Shown here piece after piece: positions 10,057 through 23,357 of a stretch of DNA of 64,000 nt. Below the pieces are notes generated by a model. It saw only the letters and a list, made by a program, of their open reading frames with translations, did no database searches and was not told the origin of the DNA. Each line of letters begins with the position of its first letter. The first letter of the stretch is position 1. This DNA comes from Neopestalotiopsis rosae (taxonomy: Eukaryota; Ascomycota; Sordariomycetes; Amphisphaeriales; Sporocadaceae): contig JALGAS010000004.1 in NCBI GenBank assembly GCA_023078685.1, forward strand, positions 1,860,001 through 1,924,000, written 5' to 3'. Position numbers and translations under genes: made by a program.

Positions 10057-13000
10057 GGCCTAGGTCCCTACCTTGCCCACTGCTACCTGTATCCATTCGC
10101 CGCTGAAAGGTGACATCTGGGGGCACTTGCATCAATTGAATCTGCTGTGGCAAAATGTCCAAGCGCAGAGAAAAATGCGATTTCATTATGGACATCACAG
10201 ATTGATCAAGATTTCGCATATCGGGACATGGGATTCTTTGCATTGCGCCTCAATTGGTATAATGTATGGTATGCATCTGTTTGAAATATGTAGAGTTTCG
10301 CTTGGCCCCCACCACTATAATGTTCACACACGAAAGCTGCCCGCCTATAGCTAGCTAGCTCCCGAGCAGTAGCACTTTGGCGGGGTTGACTCTTGTATAG
10401 GCGCCCGGGCATGCGATCAAGAGATTCCGCTCAACATTCACATACCTAGCTGCAGGATTAACTTCTCATGGTATTGATAGATTGAATTAGAGTATACGGC
10501 AGTATTCGTTATTATTGAAGTTAATTTCGTCAACAGTTCACCGTCATATTTACGTCTAGTTTTGAGATTATTGCAGCCACAGCGCAGACTAACCAATAAA
10601 TAAAGTTCCGCCCGCTGCCCGCGACACTGCACGAAATTGTTTTCTTCTGCGTGTCTCTGCCTTGAGTTCCTCGATTAACTCCGATGCCTCAGTTGCTTTT
10701 TCTTCCTGCCCGTCCGCCCATACCGCCGCCGCACGTCCGCTCTCACATTACAACAACCCCTTGCTCGACAACAACTGCATTTGCCCCCTTCTGACAGTTC
10801 GGAATCGACAATCGTCGGAATTCCTGTTGGAAGAGGGGTTTTCTTAGTCGGCGGTCTAAAGGGATCGTCACCAAGCCTCTCCTAATGAAGCTTGAACTGT
10901 CTTGGGGAGCCGCAGTGGGCAGACTGGTTGCAGAGGTCGCAGACGTTCTAGAATGTATATCGTAGGTAGGCAAGGTAGGGTTCTCTATCTTTTACCTTGG
11001 CGGGACGGAAGACATGGGAACGGCCTCGTGGGAGTCCGGGACTGGCTCACGGCAGTCGCTACATGTGAAGGCGAAAAAGCATTGATTGGCAAAGCAAAGG
11101 GAAGTATGGTGTGGCTGGCGGCTGTGTTAGGTAAGTCAGTCAGTAGGTAGCAGGTAGATACTACTATGTAGGTAGGGACTGATGACTGCCAGGTCCTCGT
11201 ACTCTGTATGAATGAGCATCAGGCCCGCATAGGCAAGTCAAGGCGGTATGTACTACAGTACACTATTACTGAATGGCAGCCGGCAGCCTCCTCCTTTGTT
11301 TGCCTCCCTGCCTCCCTCTTCGCAGCATGTGGCCTATCTGTAAGATCTGCGGGCAAGGATCCGCATGGCACCACCTACACTATGTACACTAGCAGCAATC
11401 TGCATGTGTTAGGTATGGCGATTATTATTATTACTATGTATTATCATTATTGTTGACTCGACTCGGTACTCCCTCGCCGCACTACAATTTTACGTGTTTC
11501 GATGCTAATAAGCCCCTGCCTTGTCTTTGTTATTTCCGCAAAGCAAACCCGAGAGAGGCTGCAGATGGCGTTCAATTAGGTAAGATTACAAGTATTCGTA
11601 AAGGTGATATATAATATGTAGGTAATTTTGTAGCCTTGTCCAAGCAATGCGCACCTTCAAACCCCCTGACGCACAAAAAGCACTTTTTTTTCTTTCTCTC
11701 TATCCTATTGTGGTACAGAGCGACGAGCTACCGTAGTCAGACGTGCCACCGGGACAGTCTTCAACGGAGACAAGTCCGTACGCACCTCGCTGCTGCTGCT
11801 GCGTACCGCCGAGACCAAAGGTGAACATGCAAGGCATTGTTGATCATTGGAGTATAAGAGACAGGTTAATTGGGGGCCGACCCCATGTGCGAGATCTCCA
11901 TCGGCCTAGCCTGCCCTCGCGCGGACTGTCTACTGTAGTACTTCCCAATGAAACAATATCGTCCAATGGAGATTATCTAGGATCCTGTCAATCAAATGCA
12001 TGAGGGACGGAGTATCTGGTTCGAGGTGAGCGATCCGGTTAGTCGGAAGCGCAAAAACCAGCAGTGAGCAACTGTCCAGTATTGCCTGGCGTTTCTCCTC
12101 GGGGTAGATAATGCAACCTAAGATAGCGGTACCTTGCAAGCCAATGCGGGGGTCCAGGGACCGGGCATTCGTTTTTCTCTTTGCTCTCTATTACAGGGCC
12201 TCCATAGTGTAAAAAAGTCGGGTGGTGGACAGAGTAGGTACATAGTATATGTATGCAGGTAGGGCAGCGTTCCATAGTAGTGTACGCTATACTCACCCTT
12301 GTACCTTACCTTACCTTCCCTCCCAGCTTCATTGAGCTCCATTTCTTTCCCCGCCAGCCGAAATGGGATGAAGGTAGGATTTAGGAAGGTTTGTCATTTT
12401 TTGCAAACAATGAGCAGTGAGCTTCCGAGCATTGAATGTTTGACTCGAGAGATCCTTCCAAGTGGAACAAACAATATTAGAGGATCCTACCCTGAGTCGA
12501 GTCACGGCCTCGGCTGTCGGTGCACTATAGACAATTGTTCGTTGCTGTCAAAGAAGAGAGAAAAGCTTCCCTTGCTGTATTGCCCTTGGACCTTGACCTT
12601 TTTCAATGCTGGGGTCATGCAACGCGGCGCCGATCATGGAGCCCCGAGCTTCCATCGCCTGGCAGGCATTGCAAGCCACCACGCCAGGGACTGCACAATC
12701 CGCCAGGCCAGGACACAGGCAGGGACGCCAGGCGCTACCTTAGTGAATGCTGCACTAGGGTACGGGTACGGATACCTGTCGATATGCGAGCTCCTCACCT
12801 CTAACCCTCCTCTCTCATCAGGACCCTCGGGGCCCTTGAATAAGAAGTTTCCCAACGCCAAGGATGGTAGAGATGCCGATCTTTCCTTAGCTGATCCATC
12901 GTTCAAAAAGAGATGCGACTCTTCAGAGAAAAAAAATGGACTGATTGCGGCGACATTGATAGGAACTAGTAGTTGCGACATGACTGGGTTCTACTATCAC

Positions 13001-14122
13001 TTGCTGGATGCATCATGAGACGACATGAGACCTGAAAGAATAACATCAAAGCAATGGTAGTCAACTGACTATCTTCATCTTACAGCCTTTTTAATATCAT
13101 CCACCAATGTCTTTCTGCCTCCTGCATCTTTGACCGACTCATTGGACGAGGAGATGGACTGACTGCCACGCTGAATGATGGACCAGGGAAGCTGTTTGGT
13201 CGCAGGCTCGCAGCAGCAGGGGAACCCGCCAACCGAACCGCGGAGCATTTGAATGTCATTCATTAGCTACAGAGTAACTCCTCGTACAGCCAGCCAGCCA
13301 GCCTACATACCCTACATACCCTACCTACCTTGACCTGCCTGCCGTCAATACATTACCTTGCCGGCAACACAACACCACACTTTGACTTGCACCTCATTTG
13401 TTAGCCAATCCCGTCAATTCCTCTGAATCGGATTTCCCGCCGTGGCTCGTGCTCGTGCTCTACTACTATGTTTGTACAATTCATCAACAGAGAGTAAAGA
13501 AGAAAAAATTTCAAAAATTTCCCTGCCTGTGTGTCTCTAACCGAAGTGACATGACTTGACTGAATGACTGACTACCTTGCCTACCTACATTACATGCCTG
13601 ACAGGCTACCTACTTGCCTACTCTTCTCTACATTGTGGACAAACCATACAGTTCTTGCTAGGTTCAGCTTCTATTGTCATCGTCTATCCCGCCTGTTGGC
13701 GATAATCGACGGCTCCGCGGTCTCATCTTTGCCCCTTCTAGCTCGGATCCGTCCATCAGTCGACGGCTTTGAATTGTAGGTGCCACTCTTCTCCTTCCAG
13801 GGTGATCGGCCACAGCCTGGACTCTCTGGACATTTTTTATTCCCAGACCCCGCCACTTCGACCGTTGGTTTAGTGAACAGGGGTACCGGGGCTTGATACT
13901 CGCGACCTGAGCTTCGACACTCTCAACTTGTTATTTCTTGGTGAAGATTTCTCTCGTTTTTTTTTCTGGCTCTATATTCAAGGGCGCACCGCCTCTTTTC
14001 CTGCCTGCCTTGCCTCACATGGAGTTGTTCGGCCTCTGTTGATTCTATTACTCCCCATCTTATCGCCTCATCCCGGGCCTCTATCTATTCCTCTTGTCCC
14101 TTCCTCTCTATCCCTCTCTCTC

Positions 14123-14138
14123 CACACACACACACACA
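14123..14138. repeat. (CA)n microsatellite
   Basis: Eight CA dinucleotides in a pyrimidine-rich stretch. A second, imperfect CA/CG-rich run lies near 14270-14330. Confidence 0.85.
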
Positions 14139-14344
14139 CCCGGCTGGTCTCTTATTTGTGGAGGACATTCGCAACGGATGTAAGGCGGGAGGCATCCATC
14201 AACGTTGAGGTGCCGTGCGACTCTTTGTTGAACCCAGCCGCAGAGGCTCTCTCTCACAAGCCTTTTTTTGCTCACACACGCGCAATACGCACATACTTAC
14301 ACACACGCGCGCACAAACGCACACACACACTTTTCTCCCTCTCT

Positions 14345-14364
14345 CTTTCTTTCTTTCTTTCTTT
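14345..14364. repeat. (CTTT)n microsatellite
   Basis: About five CTTT units directly after a CT-rich run, upstream of the Zn2Cys6 gene. Confidence 0.85.
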
Positions 14365-15331
14365 CGACGCTACGACGCGGCTACATCCTCTACTAGTTAC
14401 CCGTAGGTGGCTAGGGGAGGTAAGTACCTTTTACTTTTAGTTCTGCTCTATTCGGTACATATCCCTCATGGTGCACACACCAGATACCTATTACATGTAC
14501 AATTCCATTACCTACCCACATGCATCATGATCGTACTATATATTCCCCTTAGGCCCATCTGGTGTACCCAACTAAAGAGGAGCTGCTATTCGTCCCTTTC
14601 CTTAGCCCGACGCCGCCAGCGCCGCCGCCGCCCAAAACCGCACGCTTCTTTTCGGCTTGCACAGAACCAGAACGGAAGGAAGGAACTAAACTAACTACCT
14701 TGTAGTTTCCCCAGAGACTAAAAAGTTGGCTGGCACGGGGGGCCTCTCAAAGCTCTTTCCTCAAGTCTGTCTCGGCAACGTTGCCTTGTCGCACACACAA
14801 ACTCATTGCGCACAATTTCTTTCTCTCTACGTACTCACGGACAACCATTTTTTTTCATTCTTGGAAGGGGGGAGTTTTCTTTTTTTCCGCAATTCAATTC
14901 AGAGTCTGGCGCATTTTATTTCCCGATACTAGGTAATTTGCGCAGAGTCCGACTCAAGTCCCGTCCCGAGCCCCATCCCGTCTCTCTAATTTTTTTTTCT
15001 TTCTTCCCAACTCGTATCTGATCACTCAGTCACCCGCCCAAGCATTGAGAGTTTTATCTGGCGCAAAGCCGCCGTAAGTCAATTCGTCCGAGTGCTTCGG
15101 GAGTGCGACTGGGCCGGATCGTTGGGACACCTCGCGGGGGCCGCCGCTCGCGCCGGAGGTTCGGCAAGCCTAAAGGTGGCGAAATATCGTCAAACCACAT
15201 CTTGTCATAACACACAACCAGAGGCATAATTAATGGGGAATTTTTGGCTTTCCACTTCGGTACTTGAGGGGAATCGCGCTTGCTACCTACAATAACACGA
15301 AAAGGAAAAAAAAGAAATATTCTCCTACAAC

Positions 15332-17328
15332 ATGGCGCATATATCCGATTCGGAACATCACAAGCGGAAACGACATGAAGACGACAACGGCGGCAAGCCT
15401 CACACTGAGCGTATACCTCAGCCCCCGCCGCCACAGTCAGGTATGTTGACGATATCCTAGTTCCTATCAGCTGGGTATCCCTTTCATCAAGCGCTTCCAC
15501 CCCCCTCCTAAAGTGTACGGACAAGCTCGGGTTTATTCGCAATGTGTTTTGTGATGCAGACAGAGATGTCTAGTTTCTCCTTTTTTTGTCCATAGTGACG
15601 TCGAAATTTCGCTCGAGTCTTTTTATAACCATACCTTGAAATCTTGTGCCGGCCTTGGCAGGTACTGTATCCGGATATCGCTTCGCATACTCCATAGCTG
15701 CTGGCTCTCGTCTCGCTCCCAATCTGGGTACCCGTTGCAATGTGTTGTTCGCTAACAGGAGGAATAGGCAATCAGGCACCAATCAATTACCTTGCCAGGG
15801 TCAATGCCGGAAAACTCAAGCTCATACAAGGTGACACAGAGACATTCACCGATGTGCTTACTCTCATCAATGAATATGAAGGTATTTGCGATACGACACT
15901 GTCCACACTAGGTTTACCCGGCTGCTGATCACTAAATACACAGGCGTCTTGAGTCGCCATGAAAGCTTTGCCTCAAATTTGGGCGCAAAGCTCATGGGCC
16001 CGCGCTTGCTCAAAGCCATGGAGGGAATCTTCGATGGGCCCATCATTACCATCCCCACCCAGACACCAATGAGTTTGGATCCTATCACCTGGGTCGACAT
16101 TGTAGAGTTTTCGAAAGCAAGGCCAGCAGAATTCAATTTAACGACAAACTCCAACGGAGGTCGATGCTGCCAATTTTTTCTCAAGGGTGTACAGGTGGAA
16201 ATATCAGAAGATGATTGGCGAGTTATCGTGTCTGGAACGCTGGATAGAAATCGACTTATTCCACCACAGCCACTTGAAGAGGACGAAACAGCAGAATTTG
16301 CAACCCTCGAAATTTTGGAGCAGCGCTTGAAAATATTGATCAAGAAGGCCGATGAGGTGGCAGGCAAGGCACGACAACTCAACTACCACTTAAGCGGGCG
16401 CAAAGCCGCCATAGGAGGTCGCAGGTCGACGCAGCATGGCACAGGATCGACACCATCAAGTTTTCAGGCAGTCAACCAAGCTGGGCCCCCAACAGGGCCT
16501 AATCACCACGGCTACGATTTGCATGCGGACTTGCTTCAGCAGTTCATTACACACAATCCGTCAAACCGCTTGCCATCCGTCAGCTCTGTCCCACCCACTC
16601 CGGGAACTGCCACGTCCACGCCCAGGACATCCATCCAACAACAAGTCTTGACATCCGTAAGTAACCGGCCCTCGCCCGGCGCTTATGCCCCAGAGGTGAG
16701 CCTCAAAGACCCCGACGACGAGCATCGAGCTCTCGTGACATCCAGGGTCGACAAATTGGCACGAGGAGACGAAATCCTGCCTCCATGCGATAGATGCCGG
16801 CGGCTCAAGACACCCTGCATAAAACACCTTACCGCATGTCAAGGGTGCACCAAGAAACATGCTAGGTGCAGTTGGAAAGCACTCACTGATGAAGAGGTCG
16901 CATGGCTGAGACACGAGTCGGGAGACGTCAGCGGGCTTGGCGTCAGTGCCGGAGAAGATACCGGGGATGAGCAGCGGGAGCGCAGATATGGCAGTCAGTC
17001 GGCCCCCAGCTCCCAGCAGGACCCGAATGAGCCTAGGCGCCTCTCGGACCGAAGCGACGACCCAGGCCCCGGCAGATCTGTATCTCGAATCGCCATAGGT
17101 CGCAGTGCCGATGACATATGGAGGATGGGCACAAGCTCGAGCAGCCGGCGGGACTCAATGGACGTTGACGTCGACCCCAGGGATACGCACGGTCTACGCC
17201 CGACTGCTCGTGTCGAGTTGCACGCGACAACCCGGGAGCTACATAGCCACGGACCCTCTGTCACGACGCCCTCGGGTCGAGAAAGTAGCATCACGTCTCC
17301 GCGTGGAGGTGGGCGGAGTGGGCCCTAG
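15332..17328 (+). CDS. 560-residue protein with a C-terminal Zn2Cys6 cluster
   Basis: Four exons (15332-15440, 15662-15727, 15759-15881, 15944-17328) give 560 residues, and all junctions agree in phase. The second intron is only 31 nt, yet it has GTACCC, CGCTAAC and CAG signals. The N-terminus is charged (HHKRKRHEDD). Residues about 38-270 form an uncharacterised conserved-looking region (RFAYSIAAGSRLAPN, GGIGNQAPINYLARVNAGKL) with a predicted coiled-coil segment near LEILEQRLKILIKKADEV. A perfect Zn2Cys6 pattern follows at 381-409: CDRCRRLKTPC, then CQGC and a final C (C-x2-C-x6-C-x6-C-x2-C-x6-C). The tail is Ser/Pro/Arg-rich and disordered. Most fungal Zn2Cys6 regulators carry the cluster near the N-terminus, so DNA binding is likely but its place here is atypical. 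No middle homology region of classic regulators was seen. Targets are unknown. Confidence 0.82.
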
Positions 17329-18339
17329 TTGGGGTGATAGTCCTGGCCGCTCTCGCTCCGATCCGCCGGGCAGCGCTCCTCAGCAGGACGCAAGTAACCA
17401 CACAACCAAAAACGAAAGAAAGAAAGAAAGAAAGAGAGGGAGGGGGAGGGAGAGATAGGATTTGACCATCACGGGTAGATGAGCTGAATCATTATGTTCT
17501 GATCAGGGGACGAGAGCCCCCTATCGTCAAGCCATCGTCATTATACGCTTCTAAATCCAAGTTTTTATTTCTCTTCATCTTCCCCTCATTCGAGCGAATA
17601 CAGCTCTTCCCTTTGTAGCTCTTGAGAAGACGGTCGGCAGTCCTTTTGGTAGAGAAAAGAGAAAGACACCAGGGACGAGGAACCGCGAGACATAGTTTGA
17701 TACCCACATGAATATTTCAAGTCCCTTTCATCTGTCTGGGATCTATTTCTTAATCCTGCACTTTTGAGCCAAGTGCTTTCAACGCTTTTGGCGCAGATGA
17801 CAACTCTCGCCCAATACACATGGCCAAATTGAGAGATTTTAATCACGAGTAAGTTGACTCAATATGGAATTTCGAAATGAAGTGCTAAAAATGATGTATT
17901 TCTTCTGCCTCGTACTATTGACTTGCTTGTCCTTTGAGAATCCAAAATTCTTGTTGGGTTTATCTCAAGATTCTCTTTGTTGATTTGGATGCGATTGGAC
18001 CGAGTCTCTGAGCGTTCCCCCACCAACCATGATATCTGATGAAGACTATAGACATCTCTACTCTCTATGACCTAGCATATTTCTACCCAAAGAACTACAT
18101 TCGCCCTTTACCCACATCGTTGATTGCTTTCTCAACCAAGATGGGTGTATGAGTCTGCATGACCCGACCGTTCGCCTCACGACTTGTCGCCATCCTCACT
18201 TCGAACCTCGCCTTTGACCTCACGGACCATGGTGAAAATTTCCTAGTCTAGGATCGATAGTGGGCACCGGTTGTGGATTGTAAGATGACGAATGTTGTGT
18301 TTTGAGCTGGTGCTGGCTACTATGTTGCTGCGCCGTCCC
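17329..18339. other. Convergent intergenic region (two 3' UTRs)
   Basis: About 1 kb between the ends of the Zn2Cys6 gene (+) and PAN3 (-). It holds a GAAA microsatellite and AT-rich sequence; no coding signal was seen. Confidence 0.6.
17414..17433. repeat. (GAAA)n microsatellite
   Basis: Five GAAA units followed by a GAGGG-rich purine tract, 85 bp past the Zn2Cys6 gene stop. Confidence 0.85.
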
Positions 18340-21300
18340 CTAGAACACGCCGCGGGAAGCCGCAGGTTTTGGCTGGCCGGCTTTCTGGAGTTCCTGGAAG
18401 GCATTGGTAACCTGTTTCTTCAGCTCCTTGTAAGTGACGACAAAAGACGTCTGGTGATCACGGCTGGTAAGATAGACTTTCTCGTCTATTCCAGCGTCCA
18501 ATTTGTTCAGGCACGAAAGCATGTGACCCAAGTTCATAACCGGGTTATTGTTCGCATCGACCTGGTGAAAGACGTAGTCGCGGAATAGCTTGAGGGTGTA
18601 ACGCTCGCCATTTTCGGCCCAGTTAGGGTCATTGTCGAATTCGGGTCTCTCGTTGATCGTGCCGAGTTTCATCAACAGTCGGGCAATTCTGCCATTCTCG
18701 AGCTCCTTGTGGATCTCAGATGTAATCTCGTCGTAAGCGTGGAACGATGCATCAAAAGAGTCAAACATGTGGTGCGCAATTGATTGTAATAGGAAGCCAA
18801 TCTGTTTCTGCTCTGGTGCTTCAGCGTTTGGAGGTGAGATGAGCCAAAAGACGAGCTCCTTGAGCTCTGCCGAATAATTGGTCTGCTGAAAGGACTGCCA
18901 GGAAGCTTGTACATTATGAATTTGGCTTTGGTAGAGGCAGAGACTTAGGATGAGCTTGCCTAGATCTACCAGGTCCTCATGTTGGAGCTCTGCCAAGGGA
19001 CGGGGACTGTCGTATTCCAGAACATCCAAAATCATGCAGGCACTTAGCCGTATGCGATTCTTTTCGGTAAGGATGATTTTGGTTGGGTGGATGCAGCGTG
19101 CTGCCAGCTCTCCGTTATGGATCGTCCTCAGCGCATTGCAAATCTGGGTGATGTAGCTCCAGAGCACGCTTTCGGCGATGGAAGGCTTGAATCGACCACC
19201 TGTGAAATGCTGTTCGGCCAACGTCTTGGAACACGGATGGTAATTGTGAATGAAGATGAGGGACGTGTCGCCAAAATCCCTCGAGGTAAAGACTTCGACC
19301 GGCGTAACAATACCCCCATTGCTAATGCGTTTCCACTTACTGAGCGGAGTGTTTGTTGACTCCTTACCGCTCACCCGGGCACCTTGAAGCCTGCGTAGAC
19401 AATAGACATGCCCGTTCTTCTTGGAAGTAGCCTTGTATACCCAGCATACGACATTGCCAAAGAGGCTGGATTGGCCGTTCTTGGGTCCCTCAAGCGGGAC
19501 AAGAGAATGGTATGGCTGGACGTCAGGTAGTTGAGAGCTCTGCATAATCTGTCGGGTTGCTGCGGACTTCTTTTGGAGATCCTCTCTAAATTCATTGGAG
19601 ATGAAGAAATCATGAGCTTGGCGCTGGTAGGCTGCCAGGTCGGATCTGGCGGGTCCGACAGGTGCATATAGATGGTATTGCAAAGGTTGAACAGGCGCCG
19701 TATACACCCCGGGAGTCGGGTAGTACGACGCACCAGCAGCCGCCGCAGCCAAAGGGTTATGATCCTCGGCGTAAGGATTGAATTGGGTAGAGAGCGCCTG
19801 GTTCATGCCGACCATGGAGAATGCCTCATATAGGCCGGAATTGGAATCGGCATTTATGCCATTGGACGTGGAACTCGTGTTGAGATCGTAATTTTGCGTC
19901 TGGGGCGTGAATTCCCGCACGGCAGCTGGATTCAGGAAGCCTGGATCGCCATCTTGATGCATGGCCTGGGCTGTAGCTATGCGAGTGGTAAGCAATGGCT
20001 GGATCTATAAGGAGTGGCGTGTAGCAACTCACCATTTGCAGCCCCCTTCGGAGTAAAAGGCGTCGCATTGGCGATCTGAGAAGAAAAGGTAGATTTCTTG
20101 GTGCCCCCCAGCAGCTGAGCAGGAGTGAAAGACGGTGAGTCTACATTGAGTTGCTTTTTGGCACTGTCGTACAGGTTAGCAAACGGACAACTCTCGTCAC
20201 GTCTCGCAGGTTCTGGTTCGAACACCATGGATGTAGGGCTCAAGTTAGAGATTTTGGTTTGACTGGAGGAGAGCTGGCTGGTGCTCGCGGAGGGGGGCAG
20301 GGGGGATGATGATGCCAGAGCTGTGGACGTGATGTCAGACACTGCAGACTCTGTCTTTGCTGTGGCCGAAGGGCTTTGCGAGATTCCCGGTGCCTCTGCG
20401 ATAATATCCCTTTTATTGATGTCGGGGTTCATTGAACTCGACACCGTCCTGCCTTTGCCCAACTGCTGACGCTTTGGCAGGGCAGCAATCTGTGCAGACG
20501 TAGACAGAGAGGGAAATTCGTCGTGGCTCTCCGTATTCAAGAAATCCGGGGAATTCATGGTCTCCATGAGACGAAAGTAGTGGTCTCGGTCCATTGTCCA
20601 ACTGGTTGCAGGCGGTTGTTGAGGCGATCCTTGCTCATGAGATTGATCATGATCGTCGATAATTTGACGCCGAAGTGCTGATTCCAGATGGATCAAGCCG
20701 GGCGATTCGCCGGAATCCATATTGAAGCTGAAGTACTAATGAAGTGCTTGATGGAGTGGTTGTCTTTAACAACAAATACGCCTCTTCTTGAGAGAACAGT
20801 CCAATTCCAAACGGAGACACACCATAGGGACGAGGCTATCTCCCGTCCTGCCCAAGGCTTTGCAGGTAGTTTTTGTGGCCTTGTGTGCCGAACGCTGAGG
20901 ACGTAATGTGGTGCGTTTGTAGTTGGGCCAGGAAAACGAGGTCGAGTTCCTGGGTGAAATTTGGGTTGTTGTTCTTGGTGCCTTTGAAAAAATCACCCAA
21001 TCCCACACAAGCGAGCAGTTTGCTTTCATTGTTGTTTCCCATCAAACTTTCCAAAGAAGGCGGAAGCGACTGCACAATTTTCCACATGGCGCCTGCCATG
21101 TAATGACATGGCCGCTTCCAAGGGTTCGTCCAGTTGATGGAAGCAGCCATCATCCCATGGACCCTCAGTCAACGCCCATGGCAATGCGACTGACGCAGCA
21201 GGGAAAGCACAGCAGAGTAGAGCACAGCAGCGCGAGCCGTGCAGCCAGATGTAATGTATTCGCTCACAACCCCCCATTGAGACAAGACTATCATGAAATC

Positions 21301-21637
21301 ATTTGGCACTTACGAATCTATAGAATTGGACGATCCCTTATTCTGATCGTGGTTGAAGGCACAGCCCTGGTCCTCGTAGCGGCAATGCCCGTATATAAGC
21401 ACATTCCGGCACAATGTGTCCTTGGTATCTGTGATGTTGTGTAAGCATACCGTCTCGAGGCCCAAGGGGGAAAGCAGCGGCGCCATCGTGATATGCCTTC
21501 CTACAATTCTGCAAAGTCGCCCAATCTGCTCGTGTCGCATGTGCGTGGGTATTATTTTGCTGCTCACCTCGCGTCTTGGGCCGCGGGGAAGCCATCTGCC
21601 TCCCTCGGTCGCCTTGCGTAAACCGGGAGGTCGCCAT
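18340..21637 (-). CDS. PAN3: PAN3, subunit of the PAN2-PAN3 poly(A) deadenylase
   Basis: PAN3 dimerises, binds Pab1 and poly(A), and recruits the PAN2 nuclease for the first phase of mRNA deadenylation. Exons 21637-21568, 21428-21314, 20727-20033 and 19976-18340 join in phase to give 838 residues. The N-terminus matches fungal PAN3 (MATSRF, then ASPRPK). A CCCH zinc finger at 30-50 has C-x8-C-x6-C-x3-H spacing (Cys30, Cys39, Cys46, His50). A PAM2 motif, LNVDSPSFTP, lies near residue 255 and binds the Pab1 MLLE domain in the family. A pseudokinase domain (about 420-690) and a C-terminal knob (YTLKLFRDYVFHQVD, PVMNLGHMLSCLNKLDAG) follow. Intron 2 is 586 nt, far longer than its neighbours, and exon 3 has an ATG near its start, so an isoform without the zinc finger is possible. 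The protein is longer than the roughly 650 residues I recall for related fungi. Confidence 0.92.
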
Positions 21638-23357
21638 TGCTTCTGTCGACAAGATTCCGGAGATCTTGGGGCGGGCATTCAGTCTCGTCGCCGTCGCGGG
21701 CCGTGACGTACGTACGTAGGGCGTCAGAGGGGATGGGGAGGACGGCCGTGGGTAGGGCTGAGCAGCGGCGCGTCGTCGCTTGCTGTTACTGTCACTGCTG
21801 CTCCTGTTGAATCTGCAACCCCTGCAAAGTTACGGCGCGAATCAGCAAATTGCGACGTGTGATTGAAGAGGAATTGACGAGAAGACAACAAGTGACCGAC
21901 GCCCCCAAGTCAGCCACGGCACACAAAAAAAATTGCACAGGCGAGAAAGGGCCGTGGTCGTGAGCAGTCCTGGTGCCGGGCGCGCGTTGCGAGTGTATTG
22001 GTGGTGAGTAACTATATGCACTGCACCGAGGGGGTTTCCTTGGGCCACGCACGCGCGCGCGGTGGGTGACAAAAGAACTGGCTGGGACTTTTGGGGCGAG
22101 CAACAAGGTGGAAGCACGTCTATTGATTCCTAGGTAAATCAAGGCAGAGAAGACCTACTCGTTGACCTATCTTGCTCCCATCTTCACGTTACCGGAATGG
22201 CGCCAGGGACGAGCCTTCAAGGAGCACCTCGTGCGCTGGGTGCGAGGCGGATAGCAGGGCGCAGGACACAGGAAATACTAATGTAGATAGAGGCACCGGG
22301 TGAGGTTGGCGATAAAGTGCAGACGGATAGGATATGCAGCAAAGGTGGGATGTGCTCGCTCAGTGAAGCGGCGCCCCGATACTTCAGTACGTTTAGGTAC
22401 GGCGCCAAGCCTCTGGGTCTCACGCAGTTAGCCTCCCGCTCCTACATAGCATTGCCTTCTGTATGTCAAGTACCTTCACACGTTACCTACTCTATGTAGG
22501 TACTTGCTCACTGACAGACTTGAGACTCAATTCGGTCGGACTCCTCAATCACCTAATCAATATTCCAAGCAAGTATTGTGACCCTGCACAGCTGCAGTTG
22601 GGGATCTCAGCTGTGGCCTCGAAAATGGATCAATTAACTTGTAATCGGGGGGTGCGGCATCGGCAACGACCGCTAAGCTACTTGAGGTATTATTATCTGT
22701 CAGTCCCAGAGCCTCATGCCTTGTGCTTAGACGATGTATTCTGACCATACGAGAGCTAAGCGAACGGCCCGGGAAGGAATAATTGTCGGAGAATGATGGT
22801 TGTTTTCGCAAGAAATTCATTATCATATCCATCTCATGTATTTATATTTCAACCTGCATGCACACTGAACTGATTGCATATTCAAAAAGAAAGTAGGTGG
22901 TAGATGTATACCTAGTTCCCGCATTCCAGGCTGAAGTTCCCGTAGATCTCCTGGTACAGCAGAATAACTCACTGGAGCTAGTCCATTTAGAGCAATCATC
23001 TTCGTCATTAATGCCACGCAGCTTCCCCAGAATCCAAGACTGTCCCGCGGATGCGATTCCCAATATCTGCTTAGCAGCACCCTTAACGTTTGAGTTCACG
23101 TTCGTCCTTCTTTCTGTAATTTCTTGCCCAGTTCTTTATTTTGATTGATGGCCGTCAGGGTCCACCAGTCAGTATCTGTCTAAAGCCTGAATCGCGCATC
23201 GGCGGCCCCTCAAACCTCAACTCCAGACATCCAGCTCTGCCTTGCAACTCTCCCAGGCACCGAAGCCTGAGCTATTGGGGCAGTTTATTTACGGCCATTT
23301 TATGGAATTTTTGTAATCTAAAGCGCATATTCATTGGAAGCAGGCGCGAGATAAACC
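21638..23357. other. Divergent promoter region of PAN3 and the UBX gene
   Basis: About 1.7 kb between two divergent starts; it must hold both promoters. No other gene was recognised. Confidence 0.6.

Larger units (their letters stand above)
9734..15331. other. Long intergenic region between divergent genes
   Basis: About 5.6 kb between the LSm7 start (-) and the Zn2Cys6 gene start (+). It holds microsatellites, several GTAGGTAG-type motifs (10962-10980, 11142-11176, 13301-13330, 13572-13622) and strongly pyrimidine-rich + strand sequence from about 13900 to 15020, which may be a leader or promoter of the downstream gene. The longest ORF (12299-13018, +, 239 codons) shows no family resemblance. 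I see no transposon or RNA gene. Confidence 0.55.

Noticed and set aside
12299..13018. 239-codon ORF (+)
   Set aside because: No recognisable domain, no supporting promoter or intron context, and its composition looks random.
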